Shown: in pieces, positions 51,162 to 60,332 of the stretch
How positions within the stretch are numbered: the stretch's first letter is position 1
Layout: each line of letters begins with the position of its first letter
NCBI RefSeq assembly: GCF_037126245.1
Contig: NZ_CP136925.1
Span: 550,001-614,000 of the forward strand
DNA: 64,000 nucleotides
DNA from: Mangrovimonas cancribranchiae
GTDB lineage: Bacteria > Bacteroidota > Bacteroidia > Flavobacteriales > Flavobacteriaceae
Direction: 5' to 3'
Made by a program: the position numbers and the translations under genes
Notes under the pieces: model-generated
Told to the model about the DNA's origin: nothing
Databases searched by the model: none
What the model saw: only the letters and a program-made list of their open reading frames with translations

Positions 51162-51989
51162 TCACAAATCTCGCTTTTTTAATAATCTATACGATAAAAA
51201 GGTAAACACACCTATCCAAACAAGGACTATTAACACTTCATACCAATAAACACTATAATCGTAGGTTAAATCAATTTTATCGGGATATTTTGTCATAATT
51301 ACACGTTGCATAGGTTGGTCTATAAGTTTATACATAGATTCTAACGGTAAAAAGTTTTTAATTTTCCATGCAGTATCTGTAGTGCCAAATATTTCGTATG
51401 CGCCCCAGAACACTAACCATTCAAAAATGTATAAAATGAATAGAAAAGCTAGTGCAAAAGCAGATCTTTTAAGTAACATACCCAAAAACAAACATAAACT
51501 AAAGAAGCCAACTAATTTGACAAAGTAAGCTAGTAAAAAACTTGTTTCTCTAAAAATTATTGATATTTCAGTATAGCTAGAATAATAAAGTCCAATAAAA
51601 AAAGTAGCGACTCCTATTAGTATGGTAGCTATTAAAGAAAAAAATACAATGGTGTAAAATTTAGACAAAATAAACTCTTTCTTACTTAAACCATCTATAA
51701 GGTTTTGTTTAAGTGTTTTGTTACTATACTCGTTACCAATCATGCTTACCACAACAATAGCAAAGAAAAGCTTAAAATAAGAAGCAAAGAATGTGGTAAT
51801 GTGCCATATAATGGGAAAGTTAAAAATACCTAGTTCTCCTAATTCCAAAGTAAAAAAACCAAAAAAGTTGATTTTTATTGATGATAGTATTAAAACCGTA
51901 AAAGGTAAAATAAACGATATAAATATTAAAACCTTACTTGTTCTGTTAAGCCAAAGTTTTTGTAGTTCAAGATTTATAAGACGTAACAT
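51162..51989 (-). CDS. ABC-2 type transporter permease
   Basis: A 275-residue protein with six membrane helices and no large external domain, typical of simple ABC-2 permeases (start LRLINLELQKLWLNR). The cytoplasmic coupling segment EYSNKTLKQNLIDGLSKKEF lies between helices 2 and 3. It pairs with the ATPase 17 bp upstream as an exporter of unknown substrate. Its position directly before the T9SS array may be accidental. Confidence 0.87.
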   Translation of the reverse strand: MLRLINLELQKLWLNRTSKVLIFISFILPFTVLILSSIKINFFGFFTLELGELGIFNFPIIWHITTFFASYFKLFFAIVVVSMIGNEYSNKTLKQNLIDGLSKKEFILSKFYTIVFFSLIATILIGVATFFIGLYYSSYTEISIIFRETSFLLAYFVKLVGFFSLCLFLGMLLKRSAFALAFLFILYIFEWLVFWGAYEIFGTTDTAWKIKNFLPLESMYKLIDQPMQRVIMTKYPDKIDLTYDYSVYWYEVLIVLVWIGVFTFLSYRLLKKRDL

Positions 51990-52006
51990 ATATTTTTTTT
52001 GATTGA

Positions 52007-52903
52007 TTATTGGTTGTCGGTTAGTTGTAAAAATTGTTTTTCAAGGCTTTCCTTGCGTTTTACTAAATGTGTAAGCACAATATTATTATCAAACATTAAC
52101 TGGTTTACAGATTTAGCGTCCATAGGTTCATCTAGAAAAGCGGTTATTAAGTCGTCTTCAATAGTTATTTTTCCAAATATGTTTTTGTCGTTTAGGAACT
52201 TTAAAAGCTGTTCTTGGTTTTCAGCTTTCAATTCTAAATACCCATGACTGCTTATCATTTCGTCTACACGACCAGAATATAGTTTTTCACCTTTTCGTAA
52301 TACAACAACATGAGAGCAAACTTTTTCTACTTCGTCTAATAAATGCGATGCTAATAAAATAGTTGTGCCATTGGCGGCAATTTGTTTAATTAACGATCGA
52401 ATTTGATGAATGCCTTGTGGATCTAATCCATTAGTAGGCTCATCTAAAATTAAAATTTCAGGATCGTTAAGTAATGCCGAGGCGATTGCTAAACGTTGTT
52501 TCATTCCTAAAGAATAGGTGCGAAACTTATTATCTTTTCTATCCCAAAGGCCAACAAGTTCTAATTTCTCTTGAATTTTACTAAAATCAACGCCTTTAAT
52601 TTTACAAACAAGCTTTAAATTATCGTACGCTGTCATGTAGGGGTAAAAGTTTGGGCGTTCTATAATAGCGCCAACTTTTTTTAGAGCATCGTGAGTAGAA
52701 ATATTGCCATCAAACCAATGGAAATCGCCAGAAGTTTTATTTACCACATTTAAAACAACTCCTAAAGTTGTAGATTTACCACTTCCGTTAGGGCCTAAAA
52801 CACCATAAACATTGCCTTTATTAATAGTAAATGACAAGTTTTTTACAGCAGTGAGGTAACCAAATTTTTTGGTAAGATTGTTAATTGTAAGAATTGATTC
52901 CAA
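52007..52903 (-). CDS. ABC transporter ATP-binding protein
   Basis: The protein has about 298 residues from the TTG at 52903, which places ESILTINNLTKKFG at the N-terminus as in related ATPases. A GTG at 52948 would add 15 residues of no recognisable kind. Walker A is GPNGSGKSTT, the signature is a degenerate YSLGMKQR, Walker B is ILILDEPTNGLDP and the switch is ASHLLDE. It is partner of the ABC-2 permease downstream. It is divergent from the unrecognised gene at 53005. Confidence 0.87.
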   Translation of the reverse strand: MESILTINNLTKKFGYLTAVKNLSFTINKGNVYGVLGPNGSGKSTTLGVVLNVVNKTSGDFHWFDGNISTHDALKKVGAIIERPNFYPYMTAYDNLKLVCKIKGVDFSKIQEKLELVGLWDRKDNKFRTYSLGMKQRLAIASALLNDPEILILDEPTNGLDPQGIHQIRSLIKQIAANGTTILLASHLLDEVEKVCSHVVVLRKGEKLYSGRVDEMISSHGYLELKAENQEQLLKFLNDKNIFGKITIEDDLITAFLDEPMDAKSVNQLMFDNNIVLTHLVKRKESLEKQFLQLTDNQ

Positions 52904-53004
52904 AATATTTTTCGATTGTTTAGTTAAAAATATGACGAACTTAATCACATAATGTTACAAACTAATTTATAAAACATTACATTAGTTGTTGGTTATTTTA
53001 TGTT

Positions 53005-54066
53005 ATGGATGATTTAAAGATATCGAAAAAAAAGCCTTCATACCCAATAGGGAACAAATTACACGATTACTTGCAGGAGTACAATCGTAATATACGATTG
53101 CCTATTTTTTATGATGATTTATTACGCTTTCAAGGCTCTGTTGTAGTATATGATAAAAATGATGAAGATACGCTTTGGGTTAGGGTGTATTTTAATGAGT
53201 TTGAAAGAGAAGAAATTGATTTAGCTTTAAAACGGGTATATTCCATTTTAATTTCAGATGGTAACGAAAATATATTTAAATACTTAAATGTTGATGCCAT
53301 AGACTTTTGCACTTTTGGAAATTCTAAACCTTTTCGAGTAAAAATTAGAAATATTTTAAATGATAACTACACCTACTTCTATGTGAAAAAAGCCGACGCC
53401 TCTCGTGTTTACGGTTTAGAGTTCGAACATATGCTTTCTCCTTATAATCTTAATTTTTTGGTGTATAAAGACACATTAATAGAAGAGCATATTGCAGGAA
53501 TACCAGGCGATGAGTTTATAAAAAATATATTACCTAAATGTACACATTCAGAAAAATCGCAAATAGCAAAAGAGTTTGTTAAGTTTAATGAACGTTGTAT
53601 GATTAGGCTTTTAGGAGACATGCGTTCTTACAATTATGTTATTGTGCCAACACACGATTTTGATCATGTAGTATATAAAATTCGCGCTATAGATTTTGAC
53701 CAACAATGCTACGAAGGCAAATTAAATATATACAGGCCGCAGTTTTTTAAAGAAAATATTACAATGGTTGATTTGGTGCGTGAAAAAATTCAAAAAGAAT
53801 CTATCCAACAATATAAAATTGAAGAACGTTCTATAGTGGCTAGACGCATGATTAGCTATCACGATAGAATAGGAGAGTTGCTAGAATGTATGCAAGAAGA
53901 CACGCTTTCTACGCCAGAACATATCGCACAATTAAAAGAAGAGATTTACAATTACACGCTGGATGTCGAATTTAGACGAAGTAATACGATGGGCGATATC
54001 ATGAAAAATGCCCTGGATTTCGTTAAACGAAATTACCAAGGCGTGAATATGAAAAACTTTTTTTAA
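53005..54066 (+). CDS. Conserved protein of unknown function
   Basis: A 353-residue cytoplasmic protein without signal peptide or membrane helices. The N-terminal third has alternating strands and helices. The middle has LEFEHMLSPYNLNFLVYKD and EEHIAGIPGDEF, then a RAIDFDQQCYEGK motif that loosely recalls the metal-binding DFD/DFG segment of kinase-fold proteins, and a helical C-terminus. No family is recognised; a kinase-like fold is a guess. Its TAA overlaps the stop of the convergent PRiA4_ORF3-like gene by 4 bp. Confidence 0.7.
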   Translation: MDDLKISKKKPSYPIGNKLHDYLQEYNRNIRLPIFYDDLLRFQGSVVVYDKNDEDTLWVRVYFNEFEREEIDLALKRVYSILISDGNENIFKYLNVDAIDFCTFGNSKPFRVKIRNILNDNYTYFYVKKADASRVYGLEFEHMLSPYNLNFLVYKDTLIEEHIAGIPGDEFIKNILPKCTHSEKSQIAKEFVKFNERCMIRLLGDMRSYNYVIVPTHDFDHVVYKIRAIDFDQQCYEGKLNIYRPQFFKENITMVDLVREKIQKESIQQYKIEERSIVARRMISYHDRIGELLECMQEDTLSTPEHIAQLKEEIYNYTLDVEFRRSNTMGDIMKNALDFVKRNYQGVNMKNFF

Positions 54067-54575
54067 TTCCAGTTTTCGTCAAAATCTAGATTATCGTAAT
54101 CATTTACATCATAATCATCATCAAACTCATTAAACTCATCTAAGTTTTCAGCCTCAAAATTCTTTTCTGGTGCTTCATCTGGAATTTGCCCATGAACAAA
54201 CATGAGGTTAGGGTAATCGGTACCTTCAGCTTCATCAACAATTTCAGCCAATTCTACAAAAAATGTCCAAAGGCTTAAAAAATCATATACATAAATTAAT
54301 TTGGTTTGCGCTTCATGCACCACATCGTTAAGTGTTGTTTCATTCATTAAACGCGCATTACCATTATCGCTTAAATCGAATAACGAAATTTCCTCGCCTT
54401 GTTCCCATTCGTCATTACTTACATAAAACGAAGCCATCTCAGAGCCGTCAAAACCAAACGATTGTGTAATGGTGTTGTGAAGGTCTTCTAAAGTGTCGGT
54501 TTCACGTATTTCTAGGTCGCGAAAAATATCGTCTTCGGTGTCGTTATCTAATACTATTCTAAATCTATAAATCAT
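54063..54575 (-). CDS. PRiA4_ORF3-like (IS1096 TnpR-type) protein
   Basis: A 170-residue acidic protein. Residues 1-125 match the pRiA4b ORF-3 pattern: MIYRFRIVLDN start, LEDLHNTITQSFGFD and a YVYDFLSLWTFFVEL segment. The C-terminal 45 residues are almost all Asp, Glu and Asn. Despite the name, chromosomal Bacteroidetes copies are not in transposons and no transposase is nearby. Function is unknown. It is convergent with, and overlaps by 4 bp, the gene at 53005. Confidence 0.8.
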   Translation of the reverse strand: MIYRFRIVLDNDTEDDIFRDLEIRETDTLEDLHNTITQSFGFDGSEMASFYVSNDEWEQGEEISLFDLSDNGNARLMNETTLNDVVHEAQTKLIYVYDFLSLWTFFVELAEIVDEAEGTDYPNLMFVHGQIPDEAPEKNFEAENLDEFNEFDDDYDVNDYDNLDFDENWN

Positions 54576-54674
54576 ATCTCAAAAAAATCTGCCGCAAAGT
54601 TACGTCATTTCCATTATTTACTTGCAAAGCGAGATTTAAAATTATGTAATATGTTTTTAGAAAAGTTTTCAGTG

Positions 54675-55691
54675 CTATTTACTAAACCTATGTAGAGTAA
54701 ATGTCATAGCCGAAAGCAAGAAAAATGCACCTATTTGATGTGCTACGCCAAGCCATAAAGGGACTTGAAGTAAAATAGTAAATACGCCTAATACAAACTG
54801 AACAAAAACAATAATTAAAAGGCTTTGAATACCTTGCTGTTGTAATTTGGAAAGTTGTAGTTTTTTAGATTTTACCCAAAGAATAATAATAGATGCTACT
54901 ACTAAATAAGCTATGGTTCTATGTATAAATTGAATACCGCTAGGGTTCTCGATAAGGTTTTTATAGAATGGTTCAAAAATATAAACTGTATGGTGTATAA
55001 ATTTTCCTTCGTTCATTAAAGGCCAATGATTATGTAGTAAACCAGCCTTTAATCCAGCTACGAAAGCACCATAAATAATTTGAGCAATAAGAATGATAAA
55101 ACTTATGATAATCAGTTTTCTAAACTTCGGAAACTCTATAGGTTTTTGGTTAGGATAAATTAAATCTAACGCTACCCAAAGTGTTGCGGCAAAGGTTAGA
55201 AATGCTGTTATTAAGTGTGCTGCCAATCTAAAATGGCTAACATCGGGTTTGTCTACCAAGCCACTTTTTACCATATACCATCCCAAAAAGCCCTGAAAAG
55301 CTCCCAAGGCCATTAAAACCAAACTCTTTTTTATGGTACTCTTTGTAAGTTGTTTGGTTATTAAAAAATATAAAAAAGGCACGAAAAATACGAGACCAAT
55401 TAAACGACCGATAACACGATGTAACCATTCCCAAAAATAGATTTGTTTGAAATCTTCTAATTCAAAATGATTATTTAGTTTTTGGTATTCGGGGTATTGC
55501 TGATACAATTCGAAAGCCTTTTGCCACTCAGCATCGTTTAACGGTGGAATGGTTCCAGTAATTAACTTATAATTGGAAATTGATAGGCCAGAATCGGTAA
55601 GCCTGGTAATGCCACCAACTAAAACCATTATAAAAATGAGTAAACAACCCGTAAGTAACCAGTATATAACGTGTTTATTGTCTTTTTTCAT
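54675..55691 (-). CDS. ctaA: Heme A synthase (COX15/CtaA)
   Basis: A 338-residue, eight-helix membrane protein. It has the family start GGITRLTDSGLSIS, the long EWLHRVIGRLIG segment with heme-ligand His, and later His pairs (LLHNHWPLMN, FIHRTIAYLV). It oxidises heme O to heme A for cytochrome oxidase. Its start overlaps the end of the CCA-adding enzyme gene by 17 bp, so the two are translationally linked. Confidence 0.93.
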   Translation of the reverse strand: MKKDNKHVIYWLLTGCLLIFIMVLVGGITRLTDSGLSISNYKLITGTIPPLNDAEWQKAFELYQQYPEYQKLNNHFELEDFKQIYFWEWLHRVIGRLIGLVFFVPFLYFLITKQLTKSTIKKSLVLMALGAFQGFLGWYMVKSGLVDKPDVSHFRLAAHLITAFLTFAATLWVALDLIYPNQKPIEFPKFRKLIIISFIILIAQIIYGAFVAGLKAGLLHNHWPLMNEGKFIHHTVYIFEPFYKNLIENPSGIQFIHRTIAYLVVASIIILWVKSKKLQLSKLQQQGIQSLLIIVFVQFVLGVFTILLQVPLWLGVAHQIGAFFLLSAMTFTLHRFSK

Positions 55692-57102
55692 CAGCTGTTA
55701 ATCCTATTTTTTTTCCTTTATCAAGCATCAATTGGTAAGCGGCTTCATATTCGTTTGGTATTTTACCATCTAGAATAGCTTCTTTAATAGTTTCTTTAAT
55801 AGTCCCTATTTCACGACTTGGTCCAATGTTAAACGTTGTCATAATATCTTCCCCAGATATTGGTGGTTCAAAGTTTCGAATACGGTCACGCTCTTCAACT
55901 TCAACCATTTTTTCACGTACAATTTTAAAATTGTTATGGTACTTCTTAAAGCGTTTTGGGTTTTTTGTGGTGATGTCGGCTTCACAAAGCGTCATTAAGT
56001 CTTCAATATAATCGCCAGCATCAAAAATAAGGCGTCGTACAGCAGAATCAGTCACTTCTTCGTCAACTAAAGCAATTGGACGAGAACTCATTCTTACCAT
56101 CTTTTGAACGAATTTCATCTTATCATTCAATGGCATTTTTAATCTTTTAAAAAGATGAAACACCATTTTTGAACCTTTAAACTCGTGCCCGTGAAAAGTC
56201 CAACCTATTTTTTTATCGAAGCGTTTGGTTGGTGCCTTACCAATATCGTGCAATAAAGCAGCCCAACGTAACCAAACATCATTGGTGTTTTTTGAGATAT
56301 TATCGACTACTTCTAGCGTGTGATAAAAATTATCTTTGTGGCGTTGCCCTTCTTTTTCTTCAATGCCTTTAAGTGCGGTAAGTTCGGGTAAAATACGTTC
56401 AAGAAGTCCTGTTTTTTCTAATAAAAGAAATCCTTTGGACGGTGTTTTGCTTTCTAGTATTTTATGAAGCTCGGTAACAATACGCTCCTTGGTAATAATT
56501 TCTATACGATGATTGTTTCTAGTAATAGCATTAAGTGATTCGTCTTCTATCCAGAAATCTAATTGCGTAGCAAATCGTATGGCACGCATCATTCGTAAAG
56601 GGTCGTCGCTGTATGTAATGTCAGGATCTAAAGGTGTGCGAATGGTTTTGGTTTCTAAATCAGCAATACCATTAAAAGGATCTAATAAGTCACCAAAATG
56701 GGCTTCACTTAAATTAAGGGCTAATGCATTTATGGTAAAATCGCGACGATTTTGATCATCTTGAAGTGTACCATTTTCTACAATAGGATTACGACTATCT
56801 TTAGTGTAACTTTCTTTGCGTGCGCCAACAAACTCGATTTCTAGATCATCGTAGCGCAACATAGCTGTTCCGTAAGTTTTAAACACCTTAACTTTTGGTC
56901 TGTTTGGGAGGTTTTTTGAAACTTCTTTGGCCAAAGCAATGCCGCTACCAATGGCTACAACATCAATATCTTTTTTAGCGTCTCGTTGCAATAAATAATC
57001 ACGAACAAAACCACCAATAACGTAGCTGTCTAAGTTAAGCGTTTTGGCAGACTTTGAGATAATTTTGAAAATATTATGTTGTAAAGCGCTTTTGTAATTC
57101 AT
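55675..57102 (-). CDS. cca: CCA tRNA nucleotidyltransferase with HD domain
   Basis: From ATG 57102 the protein is 475 residues. The class II nucleotidyltransferase core has GGFVRDYLL (about 30-38) and catalytic D45-I-D47, then RRDFTINALAL, the RNA-binding helices, and an HD phosphohydrolase domain (LLHDIGKAPTKR and the preceding HKDNFYHTLEVVDN). It repairs or adds the 3' CCA of tRNA. A TTG at 57111 could add three residues. tsaC lies upstream in the same direction, so two tRNA-modifying genes are grouped. Confidence 0.92.
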   Translation of the reverse strand: MNYKSALQHNIFKIISKSAKTLNLDSYVIGGFVRDYLLQRDAKKDIDVVAIGSGIALAKEVSKNLPNRPKVKVFKTYGTAMLRYDDLEIEFVGARKESYTKDSRNPIVENGTLQDDQNRRDFTINALALNLSEAHFGDLLDPFNGIADLETKTIRTPLDPDITYSDDPLRMMRAIRFATQLDFWIEDESLNAITRNNHRIEIITKERIVTELHKILESKTPSKGFLLLEKTGLLERILPELTALKGIEEKEGQRHKDNFYHTLEVVDNISKNTNDVWLRWAALLHDIGKAPTKRFDKKIGWTFHGHEFKGSKMVFHLFKRLKMPLNDKMKFVQKMVRMSSRPIALVDEEVTDSAVRRLIFDAGDYIEDLMTLCEADITTKNPKRFKKYHNNFKIVREKMVEVEERDRIRNFEPPISGEDIMTTFNIGPSREIGTIKETIKEAILDGKIPNEYEAAYQLMLDKGKKIGLTADEKRQ

Positions 57103-57107
57103 AGGTT

Positions 57108-57143
57108 TCAAATTTCAAGAATGATTTGTTGTTTGAAATTTGA
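57108..57143. repeat. 11-bp inverted repeat in the tsaC-cca gap
   Basis: tcaaatttcaa and its exact complement are separated by 14 nt. In the tsaC-cca mRNA it would form a hairpin that ends 5 bases before the cca start codon, where it could limit ribosome access. Confidence 0.4.
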
Positions 57144-57147
57144 GTAA

Positions 57148-57708
57148 TTATTCTCGTATAACCTTCACCATACCATCGTTAGAAATTTTAATAATAGCCG
57201 ATGGTTTGTTAGTCGATTTTACATTTTGCAAATTTACAACATAGTCCACACCTTTTAAAATATGGTCGCTTATTTCTTTATAGGATTTTGGAGTGTGTTC
57301 GCCACTTACATTTGCCGATGTAGACACAAGAGGTTTTCTTAATTTTCTAATAAGTTTGTTGGCAAAACCTTCTCTAACAACACGTATTGCTAATGTATTA
57401 TCGGCTGCGACTAAGTTTTCTGATACTCGAATAGGTTTATCGTAAATAATTGTAGTAGGTTTATTAGCATATTTTAAAATATCGTAGGCAACTTCTGGAA
57501 CATTTTCTACATATTGTTCTAGCATTTTAAAGTCGCTTACCAAGCAAATTAATGCCTTACTTTCATCGCGTTGTTTTAGTTTAAAAACCTTTTCTATGGC
57601 TTTAAAATTAGTAGCGTCGCAACCAATGCCCCAAACAGTATCGGTAGGGTAAAGAATAGTTTTACCTTGTTTTAAGGCGGTTAAAGTATTGTTTATTTCG
57701 TTTTGCAT
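57148..57708 (-). CDS. tsaC: L-threonylcarbamoyladenylate synthase (TsaC/YrdC/Sua5 type)
   Basis: A 186-residue single YrdC domain. The start GKTILYPTDTVWGIGCDA carries the substrate-binding residues, and KPLVSTSANVSG is the SxN motif. It makes threonylcarbamoyl-AMP from Thr, bicarbonate and ATP for the t6A37 modification of tRNA. A -7 element TATTTTTG lies only 4 bases upstream of the ATG, so the message may be leaderless or nearly so. Confidence 0.92.
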   Translation of the reverse strand: MQNEINNTLTALKQGKTILYPTDTVWGIGCDATNFKAIEKVFKLKQRDESKALICLVSDFKMLEQYVENVPEVAYDILKYANKPTTIIYDKPIRVSENLVAADNTLAIRVVREGFANKLIRKLRKPLVSTSANVSGEHTPKSYKEISDHILKGVDYVVNLQNVKSTNKPSAIIKISNDGMVKVIRE

Positions 57709-57712
57709 AGTG

Positions 57713-57720
57713 CAAAAATA
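57713..57720 (-). promoter_or_regulatory. -7 element of tsaC, 4 bases before the ATG
   Basis: On the minus strand TATTTTTG matches TAnnTTTG. Transcription starting the usual few bases downstream would begin at or inside the start codon. Confidence 0.4.
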
Positions 57721-57855
57721 ATTTAATTGGTTTTAAATTATACTAACAAAAGAAGATATTCGAAAAGTTATATTTTTTATTAGGATAGATAACTTTCTTT
57801 AGTTAATTTAACTTTACTAAATTTATCAGCTAATTAAATATTCAATAATAACCTA

Positions 57856-58527
57856 ATGAGGGTGATAGATAGGCTTAAAAGAAAAGAAAAAGTAGACAAA
57901 GTTGTTATACATATAGGAAAATGTGGCGGGTCTTCTGTTATTGAAGAGTTAAAGAAAAGAGACGTTAAGTTTTTTGAAAAGCATGTAGGAGAGGTAACTT
58001 ACAGAAAAAAGAAAAAGTATATAATTGTAATTAGAAACCCGATATCTAGATTTGTATCGGCGTTTAATTGGCGTTATAAACTTGTGGTTGAGGATGGAAC
58101 TCAAAAAGATTTATATCAAGGTGAAAAAGAACTTCTTGAAAAGTATAGTGATATAAATAGTTTAGCTGAAGCTATTTATGATGAAAAGGGAGCCTTAGCA
58201 TTAGACTTTAAAAAAGATAAATTTTATATTCATCATCTTAAGGAAGATATTGATTTTTATTTAGGTGATTTTTTAAAGAAGTGTAAAAAGGAGCAAATTA
58301 TAGCTATTCTTGCTACCGAAACGTTAAGTGAAGATTTAAAAACTCATTTCAATATTACACTTAAAAGCCATTTAAAGAAAAATAAAAAGAAAACTAACTT
58401 ATCGAATCTAGCTGTTAATAATTTGATACAGTATTTAGAAAAAGATTATGACTGTATTGAAAAACTAAACAGTATGGACGTGTTAACAGAAAAGCAATAC
58501 GAAAAATTATCTAATAAAGTATTTTAA
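57856..58527 (+). CDS. Sulfotransferase-family protein
   Basis: A 223-residue protein. An N-terminal 5'-phosphosulfate loop VVIHIGKCGGSS (about 16-27) and a 3'-phosphate-binding segment IRNPISRFVSAF (about 58-69) are the two PAPS-binding signatures of the carbohydrate sulfotransferases. It is shorter than most and very Lys-rich. It would transfer sulfate to a glycan or other hydroxyl in the cytoplasm. It is paired with a second such gene 26 bp downstream, next to several glycosyltransferases. Confidence 0.75.
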   Translation: MRVIDRLKRKEKVDKVVIHIGKCGGSSVIEELKKRDVKFFEKHVGEVTYRKKKKYIIVIRNPISRFVSAFNWRYKLVVEDGTQKDLYQGEKELLEKYSDINSLAEAIYDEKGALALDFKKDKFYIHHLKEDIDFYLGDFLKKCKKEQIIAILATETLSEDLKTHFNITLKSHLKKNKKKTNLSNLAVNNLIQYLEKDYDCIEKLNSMDVLTEKQYEKLSNKVF

Positions 58528-58553
58528 ACACCCTTGTTTGGTAAAGTAATAAT

Positions 58554-59267
58554 ATGAGAATAGGAAAATTAACGCTTTCTAAATTTATAAAAGGCTTTAT
58601 AGGAACAAGACTTATAGATTCTATCGAGGTTTATTATATACCAGAAACAAATACGTTTTACCCCATAATATCTAAATCTGGTTGCTCTACAGTTAAGGTA
58701 GATCTTATAAGACGTTACAAACCCAATTTTACAAGTAAATTCCCTGAGATACATCAAGTTGATCCTGCTCTAAAGACTGATAACAAAGTATTGAGAAAAC
58801 GTTTTTATAGTTTTAAAAAATACCGCAAGTTTAGTCGTGGTAAAGTGGCGCATTTAGTAATAAGAAACCCCTATGAGCGTATCTATTCATGTTTTTTAGA
58901 TGTAATTGCTAACAAAAATGTAATGTATGAAGACCCTTCAGGACTTACTAGCTTTTTTGGGATTAAAAGCGAAATAAGTTTTGATGAGTTTCTTAAGAAA
59001 GTGGTGAAGTTACCCGATTATTTATCTGATAGACATTTTAGAAGTCAATCGTTTTATTTACAAAGAGGAGTAGAAGAAGTCTTAGAAAATAAAGAGATTG
59101 TTTTACTAGAAAACTACAATAAAAAAACAGGCGAAAAGGCAAGTAAGCTTAACACTAACAATAAAAAAATTCCACAAGAAATTCTTCAGAAGCTTAAAAA
59201 AAGTAATGCGTTTAATAAACGTTTTTCTAAGGATATAGAGATATATCAAAACATTAAAAACGGGTAG
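58554..59267 (+). CDS. Sulfotransferase family 2-like protein
   Basis: A 237-residue protein. The PAPS loop is PIISKSGCSTVK (about 37-48) and the 3'-phosphate segment is LVIRNPYERIYSCF (about 99-112). A basic C-terminal part follows. It belongs to the same broad family as its upstream neighbour but is clearly diverged. Its 3' end overlaps the end of the convergent GT2 gene by 14 bp. Together the two suggest a sulfated surface polysaccharide. Confidence 0.78.
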   Translation: MRIGKLTLSKFIKGFIGTRLIDSIEVYYIPETNTFYPIISKSGCSTVKVDLIRRYKPNFTSKFPEIHQVDPALKTDNKVLRKRFYSFKKYRKFSRGKVAHLVIRNPYERIYSCFLDVIANKNVMYEDPSGLTSFFGIKSEISFDEFLKKVVKLPDYLSDRHFRSQSFYLQRGVEEVLENKEIVLLENYNKKTGEKASKLNTNNKKIPQEILQKLKKSNAFNKRFSKDIEIYQNIKNG

Positions 59268-60327
59268 TTTTCTTTAAATACCAGCTTTCAATACGCTTTA
59301 AGATACTTTTTTTATTGGTGTTTCTAATTAACCTAAAAGCTTTTTCGGGATTGTTAATGGCATAATGTTTAAAAAGGTTATACTGTTTTGTTTTCTTAGC
59401 GTTAAATTTTAGGAAATCTTCAATTTTAAAATTCCCTAGATGTCTTTTTATTAAAGTTGTGCCTTCTTCCTTATATGTAATATTCTTATTCTTTTTTATA
59501 AATCTGTAAAAAGCAGCAACTACTGTAATTTGAAAGTTTAAAATATAAGTGCCTGTAATTAATTTATTCTGATTGTCCTTTTCGGACTTATAATATTTAG
59601 TGTAAATATCTTCAATTACCGTTAAATACGATGTAAGATTGTATAAGCTGTAATTTTTTGTTATAGAACTTTGATTGCCAATGTTATAATAGTACGTGAC
59701 TTTAGAGTTGAAAATAATGTTCTTAGCATAATACATAGTTTCAAAAAACCAAAGTTCATCTTCATGGACAAATCCATCTTTAAACCACAAATTATTAGTG
59801 GTAATAAAGCTAGTATTATATAGCTTATTCCAAGCGACAACACTAAAAGGTGTTTTTAAGGCCAGCTCTACAAAATTCTTATCTTCAAGTAATGTATTTG
59901 TTGTATTATAATGTTCTAAAGTGTTAATAATTGTTGTTGTTTGGTTGCGAACGGAAGCGTTTTTTCCTACAACAATATCGATGCTTGGTTGATATAAATT
60001 GGTTAGACTTTCCAAACAATTTTCATCTAACATATCGTCTGGATCGAAAAAATAAATACAATCACCTTTAGCGTGCTTTAACCCTGTATTTCGTGCGCCA
60101 GAAAGCCCTTTGTTCTCTTGAGAAATTAGTTTGAAGCGCGCATCTTTATCTACCCATTTTTTTATTTCATTTTCTGTATTGTCTTTGCTACCATCATTAA
60201 TAACTAAACACTCCCAGTTTGTATAAGATTGGTTTAGTACGCTTTCAAGTCCTTTATTTATAAAGTTTTCTACATTATAGCAAGGCACTATAATGCTTAC
60301 AAAGGGTAATGTTGTGTTTTTACTCAT
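59254..60327 (-). CDS. Family 2 glycosyltransferase
   Basis: A 357-residue GT-A enzyme. The start VSIIVPCYNVENFINKGLESV and the nucleotide-sugar site VINDGSKDNT are typical, and the metal-binding FDPDD (about 93-97) stands for DxD. A helical C-terminal half of unknown specificity follows. It is 5 bp behind the second GT2 gene at 60333 and transcribed with it. Confidence 0.9.
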   Translation of the reverse strand: MSKNTTLPFVSIIVPCYNVENFINKGLESVLNQSYTNWECLVINDGSKDNTENEIKKWVDKDARFKLISQENKGLSGARNTGLKHAKGDCIYFFDPDDMLDENCLESLTNLYQPSIDIVVGKNASVRNQTTTIINTLEHYNTTNTLLEDKNFVELALKTPFSVVAWNKLYNTSFITTNNLWFKDGFVHEDELWFFETMYYAKNIIFNSKVTYYYNIGNQSSITKNYSLYNLTSYLTVIEDIYTKYYKSEKDNQNKLITGTYILNFQITVVAAFYRFIKKNKNITYKEEGTTLIKRHLGNFKIEDFLKFNAKKTKQYNLFKHYAINNPEKAFRLIRNTNKKSILKRIESWYLKKTTRF

Positions 60328-60332
60328 CTTGT

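Noticed and set aside
54063-54575. Mobile element suggested by the name of the PRiA4_ORF3/IS1096 family
   Set aside because: No transposase, terminal inverted repeats or target duplication is visible around it. The family is widespread as an ordinary chromosomal gene.
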